From Microbacter sp. GSS18 (GTDB lineage Bacteria > Actinomycetota > Actinomycetes > Actinomycetales > Microbacteriaceae), in NCBI GenBank assembly GCA_029319145.1, contig CP119753.1, positions 744,001 through 808,000 on the forward strand: a DNA stretch of 64,000 bases. Reading direction: 5' to 3'. The notes under the pieces are model-generated. The model searched no databases. It saw nothing but the letters and a program-made list of their open reading frames with translations, and was not told the DNA's origin. Position 1 is the first letter of the stretch. Each line of letters starts with the position of its first letter. The position numbers and the translations under genes were made by a program. Of this stretch, positions 1 to 11,193 are shown one piece after another.

Positions 1-335
1 TGATGCTCGTCACGGCGCTGCGAGACGGCATGAACCTCGTCGCCAAGGAGTATGTCGCGGCGCGCCTGGACAACCGGGGCGTCCTCGTCCTGAGCGAGTT
101 CGCCGGAGCCGCCGACGAGCTCGCCAGCGCGGTGCGCATCAACCCGCACGACATCGACGGCATGAAGGACGCCATCGTCCGCGCCCTCGAGATGCCGGCC
201 GGCGAACAGGGCCGGCGAATGCGGGCGATGCGCAAGAAGGTGCTCGAGAACGACGTCGCCCGCTGGTCGCGGGACTTCCTGGACGCCTTGCACCAGGCGC
301 GCGAGGCGAAGCTGCGGGAGCGTGGGACGGCATGA
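1..335 (+). CDS. otsA: Trehalose-6-phosphate synthase, C-terminal fragment (5' end outside window)
   Basis: The open frame enters from the left edge (first complete codon at base 3) and gives about 110 residues matching the C-terminal end of Ots[20 protein letters not shown], then a segment [13 protein letters not shown] and a helical tail. OtsA makes trehalose-6-phosphate from UDP-glucose (or another NDP-glucose) and glucose-6-phosphate in the cytoplasm. The ATG at base 3 is not a real start, because the [10 protein letters not shown] block is internal to family 20 glycosyltransferases. The stop overlaps the otsB start (ATGA), so synthase and phosphatase are translationally coupled. Identification is firm; only length and start are unknown. 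Confidence 0.93.
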   Translation, partial: MLVTALRDGMNLVAKEYVAARLDNRGVLVLSEFAGAADELASAVRINPHDIDGMKDAIVRALEMPAGEQGRRMRAMRKKVLENDVARWSRDFLDALHQAREAKLRERGTA

Positions 336-1129
336 GCGCCGACACCCCCGCGGGCGCCGTGGCCCTTCTCGCCGCCGTGCCCAGGCTGCTGGTCGCACTC
401 GATTTCGACGGCACCCTGTCGCCGCTCGTGGACGAGCCGATGACGGCGCGCATGCTTCCGGAGTCCCGGCGTGCCGTCGACGCCCTCGTCGAGGCGCCGG
501 GCACGGTCGTCGCGCTCGTGTCGGGTCGCAGCCTGCACGATCTTCGCGTCATCGCCGAGCACCGCGACGATTCGGGCATCTATCTGGCCGGCTCCCACGG
601 GGCCGAGCTGTGGGTGCCGGGCGAGGGGCCCGTCGGCGTGCTCGACGACGACGAGCACGTGCGGCTCCGCGACGCGCTGCGCACCCACGCCGAAGAGGTC
701 ACGTCGGCGATGGACGGGGTGTGGATCGAGCCCAAGTCGTTCGGCTTCGGCGTCCACATGCGCTTGGCGGATGCCGCGACGGCCCGCGCGGCGGGTGAGG
801 CGGTCGATGCGATCATCGCCGACGAGGCGCCCCACTGGCGCCGGCGCACCGGGCACAACATCGTCGAGTACGCGTTCCGCCACGAGGGCAAGGACTCTGC
901 GGTGGCGGACCTGCGCGGCATGACCGATGCCGACGCGGCGCTCTTCGCCGGCGACGACGTGACCGACGAGGATGCGCTGCGCAGCCTCGGCCCCGGCGAC
1001 GTGGGCGTGCACGTCGGCTCGCGCGCCGACACCGCGGCCACCGTCACGGTGCCCGACATCCCGGCGTTCGCGGACATGCTGTCCGCACTTGCGCGCGCGC
1101 GGGTCACACAGCAGGTCTCGGACGCGTGA
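332..1129 (+). CDS. otsB: Trehalose-6-phosphate phosphatase
   Basis: This 265-residue HAD-superfamily phosphatase removes phosphate from trehalose-6-phosphate to give trehalose, the second step after OtsA. Motif I is [12 protein letters not shown] near residues 20-31, with the nucleophile and acid/base aspartates in DFDGT. Motif II lies around VVALVSGRS, and the C-terminal metal-binding motif is [11 protein letters not shown] near residue 210. The start ATG at 332 overlaps the otsA stop, which fixes it. Length is normal for the family. Trehalose made this way is an osmoprotectant and, in some actinobacteria, an envelope glycolipid precursor; nothing here decides which role matters. Confidence 0.93.
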   Translation: MSADTPAGAVALLAAVPRLLVALDFDGTLSPLVDEPMTARMLPESRRAVDALVEAPGTVVALVSGRSLHDLRVIAEHRDDSGIYLAGSHGAELWVPGEGPVGVLDDDEHVRLRDALRTHAEEVTSAMDGVWIEPKSFGFGVHMRLADAATARAAGEAVDAIIADEAPHWRRRTGHNIVEYAFRHEGKDSAVADLRGMTDADAALFAGDDVTDEDALRSLGPGDVGVHVGSRADTAATVTVPDIPAFADMLSALARARVTQQVSDA

Positions 1130-1147
1130 CGGGAATAGACTTCGAGA

Positions 1148-2854
1148 ATGCCTGAGTCCGACAGCACCATCGACATCAAGCCCCGCAGTCGCGTCGTCAC
1201 CGACGGGATCGAGGCGACCACGTCCCGCGGAATGCTCCGCGCGGTCGGCATGGGCGACGAGGACTGGGACAAGCCCCAGATCGGCATCGCGTCCAGCTGG
1301 AACGAGATCACCCCCTGCAACCTGAGCCTGGACCGCCTGGCGCAGGGCGCGAAGGAGGGCGTCCACTCCGGCGGCGGCTATCCGCTGCAGTTCGGCACCG
1401 TCTCGGTCTCCGACGGCATCTCGATGGGGCACGAGGGCATGCACTTCTCGCTGGTCTCGCGCGAGGTCATCGCCGACTCCGTCGAGACCGTCGTCATGGC
1501 CGAGCGTCTGGACGGCACGGTGCTGCTGGCCGGCTGCGACAAGTCGATCCCCGGCATGCTGATGGCCTCGGCGCGCCTGGACCTGTCGAGCGTGTTCCTC
1601 TACGCCGGCTCCATCGCGCCCGGTTTCGTCAAGCTGTCGGACGGAACCGAGAAGGACATCACGATCATCGACTCCTTCGAGGGCGTCGGCGCGTGCCTGG
1701 CCGGTCGCATGAGCGAAGAGGACCTCAAGCGCATCGAATGCTCGTTCGCGCCCGGCGAGGGTGCCTGCGGCGGCATGTACACCGCGAACACGATGGCCTC
1801 CGTCGCCGAGGCGCTCGGGCTCAGCCTTCCGGGCTCTGCGGCTCCGCCCTCGGCGGATCGCCGCCGCGACTACTTCGCGCACCGCTCGGGCGAAGCGGTC
1901 GTCAACCTGCTGCGCCAGGGGATCACGACGCGCGACATCCTCACCAAGGAGGCGTTCGAGAACGCCATTGCGCTGGCCATGGCGCTCGGCGGGTCGACGA
2001 ACGTCGTGCTGCACCTCCTCGCCATCGCGCACGAGGCCGACGTCGAGCTGAGCCTGCACGACTTCAACCGCATCGGCGACAAGGTTCCCCACATCGCCGA
2101 CATGAAGCCCTTCGGAAAGTACGTCATGAACGACGTCGACCGTCACGGCGGCATCCCGGTCATCATGAAGGCGATGCTCGACGAGGGGCTGCTGCACGGT
2201 GATGCGCTGACGGTCACCGGCAAGACGCTCGCCGAGAACCTGGCCGAGCTCGACCCGGATCCGATCGACGGAGAGGTCGTCCACACGCTCGACGACCCGA
2301 TCCACGCCACCGGCGGCCTGACGATCCTTCACGGCTCGCTCGCCCCCGAGGGCGCCGTCGTGAAGACCGCGGGCTTCGACGCCAGCGTCTTCGAGGGTCC
2401 TGCGCGCGTCTTCGAGCGCGAGCGTGGCGCCCTCGACGCCCTCGCCGCCGGTGAGATCGAGGCCGGCAGCGTCGTCGTCATCCGGTACGAGGGGCCCAAG
2501 GGCGGCCCGGGCATGCGCGAGATGCTCGCGATCACGGCCGCCATCAAGGGCGCTGGTCTCGGAAAAGATGTACTACTCTTGACGGACGGCAGATTCTCAG
2601 GCGGCACAACCGGCCTGTGCATCGGCCACATAGCACCCGAAGCGGTGGACGCAGGTCCGATCGCCTTCGTGCGCGATGGTGATCTGATACGGGTCGATAT
2701 CGCGGCTCGCACTCTCGACCTACTCGTCGACGACGCAGAGCTGAGCTCCCGCCGGGACGGCTGGGAGCCCCTTCCTCCGCGCTATACCCGTGGCGTCCTG
2801 GCCAAGTACTCCCGTCTCGTGCGCTCTGCAGCCCAGGGCGCCGTCACGGGCTGA
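1148..2854 (+). CDS. ilvD: Dihydroxy-acid dehydratase
   Basis: IlvD dehydrates 2,3-dihydroxy-isovalerate and 2,3-dihydroxy-3-methylvalerate to the 2-keto acids leading to valine/leucine and isoleucine. The 568-residue protein has the expected cysteines for an iron-sulfur cluster: Cys57 (TPCN), Cys130 (AGCDKSIPG) and Cys207 ([12 protein letters not shown]). The C-terminal half carries [17 protein letters not shown]. The start is supported by TAGACT at 1136-1141, exactly 6 nt before ATG, so the mRNA is probably leaderless. It opens the ilvD-B-N-C cluster. Oddity: codons between about 2560 and 2745 include GTA, CTA, TTG, AGA, TCA, ACA and ATA, which are almost absent from the rest of the gene. 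Confidence 0.95.
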   Translation: MPESDSTIDIKPRSRVVTDGIEATTSRGMLRAVGMGDEDWDKPQIGIASSWNEITPCNLSLDRLAQGAKEGVHSGGGYPLQFGTVSVSDGISMGHEGMHFSLVSREVIADSVETVVMAERLDGTVLLAGCDKSIPGMLMASARLDLSSVFLYAGSIAPGFVKLSDGTEKDITIIDSFEGVGACLAGRMSEEDLKRIECSFAPGEGACGGMYTANTMASVAEALGLSLPGSAAPPSADRRRDYFAHRSGEAVVNLLRQGITTRDILTKEAFENAIALAMALGGSTNVVLHLLAIAHEADVELSLHDFNRIGDKVPHIADMKPFGKYVMNDVDRHGGIPVIMKAMLDEGLLHGDALTVTGKTLAENLAELDPDPIDGEVVHTLDDPIHATGGLTILHGSLAPEGAVVKTAGFDASVFEGPARVFERERGALDALAAGEIEAGSVVVIRYEGPKGGPGMREMLAITAAIKGAGLGKDVLLLTDGRFSGGTTGLCIGHIAPEAVDAGPIAFVRDGDLIRVDIAARTLDLLVDDAELSSRRDGWEPLPPRYTRGVLAKYSRLVRSAAQGAVTG

Positions 2855-2901
2855 CGGCCTTCCCCGAAACACACCTGCGACCTATCTCGAGGATCCTCAC
2901 C

Positions 2902-4707
2902 ATGCCTGCCGAACCGATGACGGCCGTGCCCCGGCCTCCCGCTCGCACCGCGTCCGCGCCCGTGCTCACGGGAGCCCAGGCGGTCGTCCGCTCGCTCGAG
3001 CTGCTGGGGGTGACCGACGTGTTCGGCATCCCCGGCGGCGCCATCATGCCCGTCTACGATCCGCTGCTGGACGACCCGGCGGTGCGCCACATCCTCGTGC
3101 GACACGAGCAGGGCGCCGGCCACGCCGCCGAGGGCTACGCCGCGGCGACCGGGCGCACCGGCGTCGCGATCGCGACGTCGGGCCCGGGCGCGACCAACCT
3201 CGTCACCGCGATCGCCGACGCGTACATGGACTCCGTGCCCCTGGTGTGCATCACCGGTCAGGTCTTCAGTCACCTGATGGGCACGGACGCCTTCCAGGAG
3301 GCCGACATCGTCGGCATCACGATGCCCGTGACCAAGCACTCGTTCCTGGTCAAGACCGCCGACGAGATCCCGGGCGCGATCGCCGCCGCCTTCGAGATCG
3401 CGAGCACGGGGCGCCCCGGCCCGGTGCTGGTCGACATCACCAAGGACGCCCAGCAGGCGTCGAGCCCCTTCGTGTGGCCCCCGAAGATCGACCTCCCGGG
3501 CTACCGGCCGGTCACGAAGGCGCACGGCAAGCAGATCCACGCGGCCGCGCAGCTGCTCGCCTCGGCGCAGAAGCCGGTGCTCTACGTCGGCGGCGGCGTC
3601 ATCCGCGCGAACGCCTCGGACGAGTTGCGCGCCCTCGCCGAAGCGACGGGTGCACCGGTCGTGACCACGCTCATGGCGCGTGGCGCGTTCCCCGACTCCC
3701 ACACCCAGCATCTGGGCATGCCCGGCATGCACGGGACCGTCCCGGCCGTGCTGGCGCTGCAGGAGTCCGACCTCATCGTCGCCCTCGGCGCGCGCTTCGA
3801 CGACCGCGTGACCGGCAAGTCCGAGCACTTCGCGCCGAACGCGAAGGTCGTGCACGTCGACATCGACCCGGCGGAGATCTCGAAGATCCGCTCCGCCGAC
3901 GTGCCGATCGTGGGCGACCTGAAGGACGTCCTGGTGGACCTCGCCACCGCGTTCTCCAGTGCGGCCGAACAGGGCCGTGCCGACCTCGATGGGTGGTGGG
4001 CGTTCCTCGACGGACTGCGCAACGAGTTCCCGCTCGGATACTCCCCGACCGAGGACGGCCTGCTCGCTCCGCAGTACGTCATCAAGCGCATCGGCGAGCT
4101 GACCGGACCGGACGCGATCTACGCGGCCGGTGTCGGGCAGCACCAGATGTGGGCGGCGCAGTTCATCTCGTACGAGCGCCCCAACGCGTGGCTCAACTCC
4201 GGCGGCGCCGGCACGATGGGCTACGCGGTCCCCGCCGCGATGGGCGCGAAGGTGGCCGATCCCGACCGCGTGGTGTGGGCGATCGACGGCGACGGATGCT
4301 TCCAGATGACGAACCAGGAGCTCGCGACCTGCGTCATCAACAACATCCCGATCAAGGTCGCGATCATCAACAACTCGTCGCTGGGCATGGTCCGTCAGTG
4401 GCAGACGCTGTTCCTCGAGGGGCGGCACTCGAACACCGACCTGAACACCGGGCACGGCACGGTCCGCATCCCCGACTTCGTCAAGCTCGCCGAGGCCTAC
4501 GGCTGCCTCGCGCTGCGCGTCGAGAAGGAGGAGGACGTGGACGCCGCGATCAAGACCGCGCTCGAGACGAACGACCGCCCCGTGGTGATCGACTTCGTCG
4601 TGAGTGCCGACGCGATGGTGTGGCCGATGGTTCCCCAGGGCGTCAGCAACAGCTACGTCCAGTACGCGCGCGACCACTCGCCCGCCTTCAACGAGCAGGG
4701 AGACTGA
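2902..4707 (+). CDS. ilvB: Acetolactate synthase large (catalytic) subunit
   Basis: This thiamine-diphosphate enzyme condenses pyruvate with pyruvate or 2-ketobutyrate, the first common step of branched-chain amino acid synthesis. The 601-residue protein shows the N-terminal TPP-activating glutamate in [14 protein letters not shown] (about residue 70), the central FAD-associated domain ([10 protein letters not shown]), and the C-terminal TPP/Mg motif beginning [14 protein letters not shown] and ending INN. The N-terminal extension of about 25 residues is proline- and alanine-rich and probably not part of the fold. ATG at 2902 lies 47 nt after ilvD. No leader peptide or attenuator is visible in that short gap. 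IlvN follows after 3 nt, as expected for a two-subunit complex. Confidence 0.95.
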   Translation: MPAEPMTAVPRPPARTASAPVLTGAQAVVRSLELLGVTDVFGIPGGAIMPVYDPLLDDPAVRHILVRHEQGAGHAAEGYAAATGRTGVAIATSGPGATNLVTAIADAYMDSVPLVCITGQVFSHLMGTDAFQEADIVGITMPVTKHSFLVKTADEIPGAIAAAFEIASTGRPGPVLVDITKDAQQASSPFVWPPKIDLPGYRPVTKAHGKQIHAAAQLLASAQKPVLYVGGGVIRANASDELRALAEATGAPVVTTLMARGAFPDSHTQHLGMPGMHGTVPAVLALQESDLIVALGARFDDRVTGKSEHFAPNAKVVHVDIDPAEISKIRSADVPIVGDLKDVLVDLATAFSSAAEQGRADLDGWWAFLDGLRNEFPLGYSPTEDGLLAPQYVIKRIGELTGPDAIYAAGVGQHQMWAAQFISYERPNAWLNSGGAGTMGYAVPAAMGAKVADPDRVVWAIDGDGCFQMTNQELATCVINNIPIKVAIINNSSLGMVRQWQTLFLEGRHSNTDLNTGHGTVRIPDFVKLAEAYGCLALRVEKEEDVDAAIKTALETNDRPVVIDFVVSADAMVWPMVPQGVSNSYVQYARDHSPAFNEQGD

Positions 4708-4710
4708 GCC

Positions 4711-6317
<1,607 letters not shown>

Positions 6318-6360
6318 CCCCTCCCCACTGACCGCCGGCCCATAACGCTCGGCTTCACCG

Positions 6361-6397
6361 GCTCCCGCCCCCCGCACCAAGGGGGCGGGGGCCTTTT
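6361..6397 (+). terminator. Rho-independent terminator of the ilv cluster
   Basis: A 12-bp GC-rich stem (6361-6372 with 6381-6392, one G-U pair), 8-nt loop and TTTTT at 6393-6397. It lies 44 nt after the ilvC stop. From here to the first island promoter at 6634 I see no credible gene or site. Confidence 0.9.
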
Positions 6398-6633
6398 TCG
6401 TATCCCGAAGTCGCCGGGCGGTCGCCGTCACGAGAGCGAGGCGGAACTCCCCACCGCCATGGCAGAGGTCGCCGAGGCGTCCCGATCCGACCGACGACGG
6501 TCGCCGTCCCATCGCCGTCCCTCGCGGACGAGCCGGCACCCCTTCCGGCCTTTCCGAGTGTGAGCACCGTCACGGTGCGCGGGTGCTTCCCGCACCGGCA
6601 TGACGGCTGCCGCCCGCGCGGGCTGCAACGAAC

Positions 6634-6666
6634 GGATACCGGGCTGATACCGGGCGGTGTGACGGT
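6634..6666 (+). promoter_or_regulatory. SARP-type promoter A (11-bp-spaced direct repeats and -10)
   Basis: GGATACC at 6634-6640 and TGATACC at 6645-6651 repeat with an 11-bp period; the second is followed 9 nt later by GACGGT (6661-6666) as -10. The same layout occurs before the genes at 7477, 15114 (minus) and 21108. Repeats of this period placed 8-9 bp before -10 are the known target geometry of SARP activators. Binding is inferred. Confidence 0.6.
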
Positions 6667-6691
6667 CATGGCAGATCGAAGGGAGATTCCG

Positions 6692-6916
6692 ATGTCGAGA
6701 ACACACCATGGCACCGACGTGGTGCGCGGGTTGCTGCGGACGGTGGGCGTGACCGCCCTCATCGGCCTCGGCGTGGTCGCCGGGGCCGCCGCAGCCGATG
6801 CGCGCCCGTCGCCCCACGGATCGGTCGAGGAGGAGTGCGCGCGGATCGTGCTCTGGGATGGCAAGTCGATTCTCAGCTGCACCGACGAGCAGGGGCTCTG
6901 GCCGCCGCTGACATGA
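6692..6916 (+). CDS. Small secreted protein, function unknown
   Basis: This predicted 74-residue protein has a Sec signal peptide (TVGVTALIGLGVVAGAAAADA, cut after ADA near residue 37) and a mature part of only about 37 residues with two cysteines (EEECARIV and LSCTDE) that could form one disulfide. ATG 6692 is chosen over upstream ATGs because GAAGGGAG precedes it by 6 nt and promoter A lies just before. No family is recognised. It is the first of the short exported products in the island and is probably activated through promoter A. A longer in-frame start at 6668 is possible but would sit on the likely transcript start. Confidence 0.6.
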   Translation: MSRTHHGTDVVRGLLRTVGVTALIGLGVVAGAAAADARPSPHGSVEEECARIVLWDGKSILSCTDEQGLWPPLT

Positions 6917-7021
6917 GCGTGTCGACGCGCCCGCGCCAGGTCCGTGCGGACGCCCCCGACGTGCCGGTGTCCGCTGTCGGCGCGGATCCCGGCGGCGCCG
7001 GAATGGGAAACGAGGTGGACC

Positions 7022-7348
7022 ATGAGAACGCGAATCGCGTCCGCGTGGGGATCGGTCCTGGGAGGTGGTGCGGCCGTTCTCTCGGTCGCGCTGGTGCTCC
7101 CGGTGGATGCCTACCCGGAAGCACCCGTGGGTGAAAGGGCGGTCGCTGCGGTCTGCATGACCGATGCGCAGGACACCGCGTCGACGGGCGAGGGCCCACC
7201 GCATCCGCCCGCGGACCGTCTCGAGGCGATGGCCGAACGCGATCGGTCCGAGAGCGGCGAGGGCGAGCAGCAGGCCGGTCTCTCGCAGACCCGCGCGCGG
7301 TACTTCCAGCAGCGTGAGTCGCGCACCTGGCACATGGAGATCCGCTGA
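7022..7348 (+). CDS. Small secreted protein, function unknown
   Basis: The 108-residue product begins MRTRIASAWGSVLGGGAA and has a classical signal peptide ending near LPVDA (residue 31). The mature part is hydrophilic, with one cysteine (AVCMTDAQ) and a charged region rich in Glu, Arg and Gln (ADRLEAMAERDRSESGEGEQ). ATG 7022 is preceded by GAGGTGG. It lies 105 nt after the previous small gene with no separate SARP-type repeat between them, so cotranscription from promoter A is likely. No family is recognised. The frame is open from 6944, but that extension has no signal-peptide logic. Confidence 0.55.
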   Translation: MRTRIASAWGSVLGGGAAVLSVALVLPVDAYPEAPVGERAVAAVCMTDAQDTASTGEGPPHPPADRLEAMAERDRSESGEGEQQAGLSQTRARYFQQRESRTWHMEIR

Positions 7349-7403
7349 TCGGTGTGGTGGCTCCACAGGAGTGGCTCCGGCCGTACCGCGGCCGTAACGG
7401 CTC

Positions 7404-7436
7404 GGACACCCGGCTGATACCTGCGTCTGTCACGCT
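7404..7436 (+). promoter_or_regulatory. SARP-type promoter B
   Basis: GGACACC at 7404-7410 and TGATACC at 7415-7421 repeat with an 11-bp period; CACGCT (7431-7436) follows the second repeat by 9 nt, the same spacing as sites A, C and D. It directs the 51-residue membrane peptide gene starting at 7477. Confidence 0.6.
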
Positions 7437-7476
7437 GTGGTGCACGATCGGGGAGTCCCAGACCGAGGGGGTGCAC

Positions 7477-7632
7477 ATGGAAGACGTCGCAGGCACGGCG
7501 ATCGCCGTCGCCGTCATGGTGGCCGTCATCGGGATGCTTTCGGTGCGACCGCCATGGCTGGGGATTCCACCGGCAGCAGACCTGCCGCCTGGTGATGATC
7601 ACCTCGACGAGCTCGACGAGTTCTGGCCGTAG
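7477..7632 (+). CDS. 51-residue single-helix membrane peptide
   Basis: The product is a short membrane peptide: MEDVAG, one hydrophobic helix (TAIAVAVMVAVIGMLSV, about residues 7-23), then a proline-rich linker and an acidic tail PPGDDHLDELDEFWP. ATG 7477 is chosen because GAGGGGG precedes it and promoter B ends at 7436; the open frame from 7354 would start upstream of the promoter. It converges on the 3' end of SARP-STAND regulator 1 (80 nt away). A decayed copy of its tail lies at 11100-11177, at the matching position beside regulator 2, so this peptide and the regulator appear to form a duplicated unit. Function unknown. Confidence 0.6.
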   Translation: MEDVAGTAIAVAVMVAVIGMLSVRPPWLGIPPAADLPPGDDHLDELDEFWP

Positions 7633-7711
7633 GTCGGCACAGCGCGGACCGCGACCGTCCGGAGGCCAGGAGCCGTCACGGCAGTTGAACCGGTCGGCCT
7701 CCTCGATGAGA

Positions 7712-10700
7712 TCACGGCGACTCGGGGCACGTGGGCTCATAGGGTTCGTCGCCGAGATACGTCCTCCATTCGTCCTCGGTCAGCTGACGTCCCGCCATGG
7801 CGCAGAGCCGGTCATGCAGCTCCGCCGTGGGCAGGATGTAGATGTTGTCGGTCGCCCCGAGCCGCCATCGCGTGATGGCCGGCTCAATCTGGTCGACGAA
7901 GATCACAACCTCGTCACCCCCGGGGAGCGCGTCGACCACGAAGGCCGCAGGAGGGAGTCCGGTGAAGGTGACACCGGTGTGCTCCCCGGTGAGCACCTCG
8001 TGTTCTGAGAACACAGAAAGACTGCTGCCGCACATGAACCCGTCCGGGGTCATCGCGAGGGGGTACGGGCATTCCACGACTTCGCGCGGCTGGCGCCATG
8101 TTTCCTCGGTCGTGGTGAGGTCCACACGAACGCTTCCGTTGCCGCCGAACGAGAGGAGGCCGCCCGCCCCGTCGGAGGCGAGGGCAAAGCTCAGCCCCGA
8201 TGCCGACAGTGGAATGGTCCGTGTCACTTCGAGCGATTCGGCATCGTGCACGAGGATGCGATCATCCGCGCTCACATACAGATCGTCGCCCACCAGCACG
8301 ACACCATCGAGGATCCCCGGTTCGCCCACGAAGTCCTCGGGCTCATGCGCACGCAGGGACATGACGGTGCCCGTGTCCCGCTCGATCCACGACGGCGAAG
8401 CGGTGACGGAGTGGATGAAGTACGCTCGGCTGCCGTCGTCGGTCACCGCCATGGCCGCGCTCGTCCGCGCGTCGACGAGGACCGTGTCGGTCGTCTTGCG
8501 CCCGGTGACCAGGTCGACGATGGTGAAGAAATTGACGCAGCAGTCCAGGCCGCCGTCGCTCGTCTCGCGACCCGCAGAGGTCTGGATGTACGCGGTCGAT
8601 CCGTCGGGACTGACCTCGAGATAGTGCCCCCAGTACCCGTCGGGCAGGTCGGCATCGAGCGGTTCCCCGAGGTCCTTGGTCTCCAGGTCGACCACGTGGA
8701 GCGCTGAATCGGTGACGACATCATCAACGAGCGTCCCGACGGCCACGAGCGCGGTCCGCGTGCCGGGAATCAGCGCTCCCGAGATGCGCGCGTCGTGGGG
8801 AAACACAATGGTGTCGACCAGGCCGGTGCCCGCGATGACGGACGTCATCGCGTCGTGGACACGTGTGTCATCCGGCCAGCGATGTCCCGCCTCGGCGGCC
8901 AAGAGCGCGGCAACCGTGACGTTGTCATCGCGCAGGTTCGCGGATGTCGCCACCAGCGCGTCGAGACGTGCCAGGTCGGCCGCGGCGAGCGCTTCGGCAC
9001 TGCGGAGGACCGCGATGCCGGTCGCCGCGACCGCGGTCACGAGCAGGACGCCCGCGGCGGCCAGCGCGATACGCAGGGTGCGGTTGCGACGCTTCTCGTG
9101 CGCGGCGCGCTGCTCGAGGCTGCGAATCTCGTGCGCATGACGTTCCGCCGCGGCTTCGAGGAACGCCGCCTCGGTGGCGGTCACGTCCGGTGACGTGCTC
9201 TCACGCCATTCGAGCGCCGCGTGGAGCCGACCGCCGCGGAGCAGATCGTCATCGGGCCGCCCTGCGGAGTCCCATGCCGCGGCGGCGGCCTCGATCTGGC
9301 GCAGCATGCGCGCGTTCTCCTCGTCCTCGGTGAGCCAGGCGTCCAGTCGCGGCCACGTGTGCGCCACGGCCTCATGCGCGATCACAGCGGAGTCGCCGTC
9401 GATCGTGACCAGACGGGCAGCCACCAGCCTCTCGACCACCGAGCGACGGGTCGCGTCCTCGGTGAGTGTTCCCAGTGCGACCCTTCGGCGCAGTGTCGAG
9501 GCCTCGGCGGAGCGCTCGACCATGCGCATCATCACCGATCGGCACGCTTCCTGGGCTTCGGGAGGCAGGTCGCGGTACACCTGGTCGGCGGACTGTGCGA
9601 TCGCGCCTGCGATGCCGCCGCTCGATTCATATCCGGCGATGGTGAGCGTGTTGCCCTCGCGATGCGTCCACGTCGCGACGAGCGCGTGCGACAGCGCGGG
9701 GAGGATCCCTGGTCGGTCGCCGGCGTCGTGCAGGATGACTTCCTCGAGACCGGGTTCGACCTTCAGGCCCGCATCTTCTGCGGGGCCGGTGATCGCCCGT
9801 CGGATTCCCGCTTCGTCGAGCGGCGAGAGTGCGTAGGTGCCGCGCCCGATCGCCACCCCGATGCGGGGCAGGGCCGTGGCGCGGTCGAGGAAGTCCGACC
9901 GGAGGGTCAGCACGAGACAGCCGCCGGCCTGGAGCCAGGAGTCGGCCTCGGACGCGAGTGCGTCGACGGCGTCCCGTGAGGCTCCGAGCAGCTCTTCCGC
10001 CTGGTCGAGGACGACCACGCCGGTCTCAGAGTCGAACACACTCCGGTCGAGCGAAGCGCCGAGCTCGCTCGGGGTGACAACCGTCACCCGAGCGCCGCGG
10101 TCTTGGAGAAGCGGCACCAGGCCCGCGCGCACGAGCGAGGACTTGCCCGACCCGCTGGGGCCGACGACCGCGACGACGGCGCGACGCACACACCGTGCGG
10201 CCAGGGCCGATGCGTCTGAGTCGCGTCCGAAGAACAGATCGCGGTCCTCGACGCCGAATGCCGCGAGACCGCGGTAGGGGCACTCGCCCGACACCAGTGG
10301 TGAGGACGAGTCGTCAGTCGGCGCGGCGAGCGTCGGGTCCTGGCGCAGGATGGCTGCTTCGAGGTCGACGAGGGATCTGCTGGGGTCGATCCCGAGCTCC
10401 TCGACCAGGCGGCTGCGAGCAGAGCGGAGGACGGCGATGGCCTCGGCCTGGCGATCGGCGCGGTAGTTCGCCAGGGCGAGCGTCGCCCACCGGCGCTCAC
10501 GCAGCGGCTCGGCGCGAACGAGCTGCTCGGCATCCGGGATGACCGCCGTGGATTCGCCGGCACGGAGGCGACAGTCCTCGAGTTCCTCCTCGGCAGTCTT
10601 GCGCAGCTCGAGCAGGCGCATCGCCTCGCTCGCGCCGGGTGGCCAGGATGCGACATCCGCCAGCGGGTCGCCCCGCCACAGGTCCAGAGCCCGTCGATAT

Positions 10701-11047
10701 GCGGCGACAGCCCGGTCGTGCGCGCCCTCGAGGTCCCGGTGACGGGCCTCGGCGATGCGCGTCTCGAACTCGACCGAATCCAGCGACGAATCCGCGACCG
10801 CCAGACGGTAGTTCTCGCCGACGGTCCGGATGACATCGGCGCCCAACTGTGCACGGATCTTCGCGACCGCATTCCGGATCTGCTGGGGCCAGGTCTGCGG
10901 AGGAGCTTCGCCCCAGCAGGCGGCGGCGAGCTCGTCCGGCGTGACGGCGCTGCCGCGCCGGACGATGAGTGCCTCGAGGATCGTTCGCTCTCTCGGGCTG
11001 AGCGACCCGCCGCCGGTGTCCAGCGGCCCCAGAACCCGCATGGTCAT
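7712..11047 (-). CDS. SARP-STAND regulator 1: winged helix, BTAD, STAND NTPase, TM helix, propeller-like C-domain
   Basis: A 1111-residue AfsR-like regulator. Order: OmpR/SARP-type winged helix (1-95, LSPRERTILEALIVRRG), BTAD helical domain (100-240, ALDLWRGDPLADV), and STAND NTPase entered by CPYRGLAAF with Walker A GPSGSGKSS (296-304) and Walker B VVVLDQAEE (344-352). A single hydrophobic helix (657-681) precedes a C-terminal beta-rich domain of about 400 residues with a CC pair (LDCCVNFF) and an end LTEDEWRTYLGDEPYEPTCP. If the helix is inserted, the DNA-binding half is cytoplasmic and the cysteine-bearing half outside. There is no Shine-Dalgarno site; a conserved leaderless promoter precedes ATG. 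Targets are inferred to be the SARP-type repeats nearby. Confidence 0.85.
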   Translation of the reverse strand: MTMRVLGPLDTGGGSLSPRERTILEALIVRRGSAVTPDELAAACWGEAPPQTWPQQIRNAVAKIRAQLGADVIRTVGENYRLAVADSSLDSVEFETRIAEARHRDLEGAHDRAVAAYRRALDLWRGDPLADVASWPPGASEAMRLLELRKTAEEELEDCRLRAGESTAVIPDAEQLVRAEPLRERRWATLALANYRADRQAEAIAVLRSARSRLVEELGIDPSRSLVDLEAAILRQDPTLAAPTDDSSSPLVSGECPYRGLAAFGVEDRDLFFGRDSDASALAARCVRRAVVAVVGPSGSGKSSLVRAGLVPLLQDRGARVTVVTPSELGASLDRSVFDSETGVVVLDQAEELLGASRDAVDALASEADSWLQAGGCLVLTLRSDFLDRATALPRIGVAIGRGTYALSPLDEAGIRRAITGPAEDAGLKVEPGLEEVILHDAGDRPGILPALSHALVATWTHREGNTLTIAGYESSGGIAGAIAQSADQVYRDLPPEAQEACRSVMMRMVERSAEASTLRRRVALGTLTEDATRRSVVERLVAARLVTIDGDSAVIAHEAVAHTWPRLDAWLTEDEENARMLRQIEAAAAAWDSAGRPDDDLLRGGRLHAALEWRESTSPDVTATEAAFLEAAAERHAHEIRSLEQRAAHEKRRNRTLRIALAAAGVLLVTAVAATGIAVLRSAEALAAADLARLDALVATSANLRDDNVTVAALLAAEAGHRWPDDTRVHDAMTSVIAGTGLVDTIVFPHDARISGALIPGTRTALVAVGTLVDDVVTDSALHVVDLETKDLGEPLDADLPDGYWGHYLEVSPDGSTAYIQTSAGRETSDGGLDCCVNFFTIVDLVTGRKTTDTVLVDARTSAAMAVTDDGSRAYFIHSVTASPSWIERDTGTVMSLRAHEPEDFVGEPGILDGVVLVGDDLYVSADDRILVHDAESLEVTRTIPLSASGLSFALASDGAGGLLSFGGNGSVRVDLTTTEETWRQPREVVECPYPLAMTPDGFMCGSSLSVFSEHEVLTGEHTGVTFTGLPPAAFVVDALPGGDEVVIFVDQIEPAITRWRLGATDNIYILPTAELHDRLCAMAGRQLTEDEWRTYLGDEPYEPTCPESP

Positions 11048-11053
11048 GGCGCC

Positions 11054-11082
11054 AGTGTTCCGCGTCTTCCGCGGCGAATCAA
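11054..11082 (-). promoter_or_regulatory. Leaderless promoter of SARP-STAND regulator 1
   Basis: On the minus strand TTGATT (11077-11082), 17 nt, AACACT (11054-11059), then 6 nt to ATG at 11047. The same arrangement and 6-nt spacing precede regulators 2 and 3. Confidence 0.7.
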
Positions 11083-11099
11083 TGAGACCGGCGACAGGC

Positions 11100-11177
11100 C
11101 GACCAAGCCGTGGGAGCCGCTGAGCGGCGGACGTGCCGCCGGGCGACGATCACCTCGACCAAGCCGACGAGTTCTGG
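11100..11177 (+). pseudogene. Decayed copy of the 51-residue membrane peptide gene
   Basis: Bases 11130-11177 match 7579-7626 at 40 of 48 positions by hand count and encode DVPPGDDHLDQADEFW against DLPPGDDHLDELDEFW. Upstream, CGACC and GCCGTGG still match the RPPW codons of the intact gene, but the frame is broken and a TGA lies at 11121-11123. The membrane-helix part and start are missing. The remnant lies just before the 3' end of regulator 2, the same position the intact gene has beside regulator 1. Confidence 0.65.
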
Positions 11178-11193
11178 AAGGCGAGACGCCGAC

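Noticed and set aside
6361..6397. Hairpin considered as an attenuator of the downstream small gene
   Set aside because: It has the form of a plain terminator and ends the ilv cluster; the small gene has its own promoter nearly 240 bp on.
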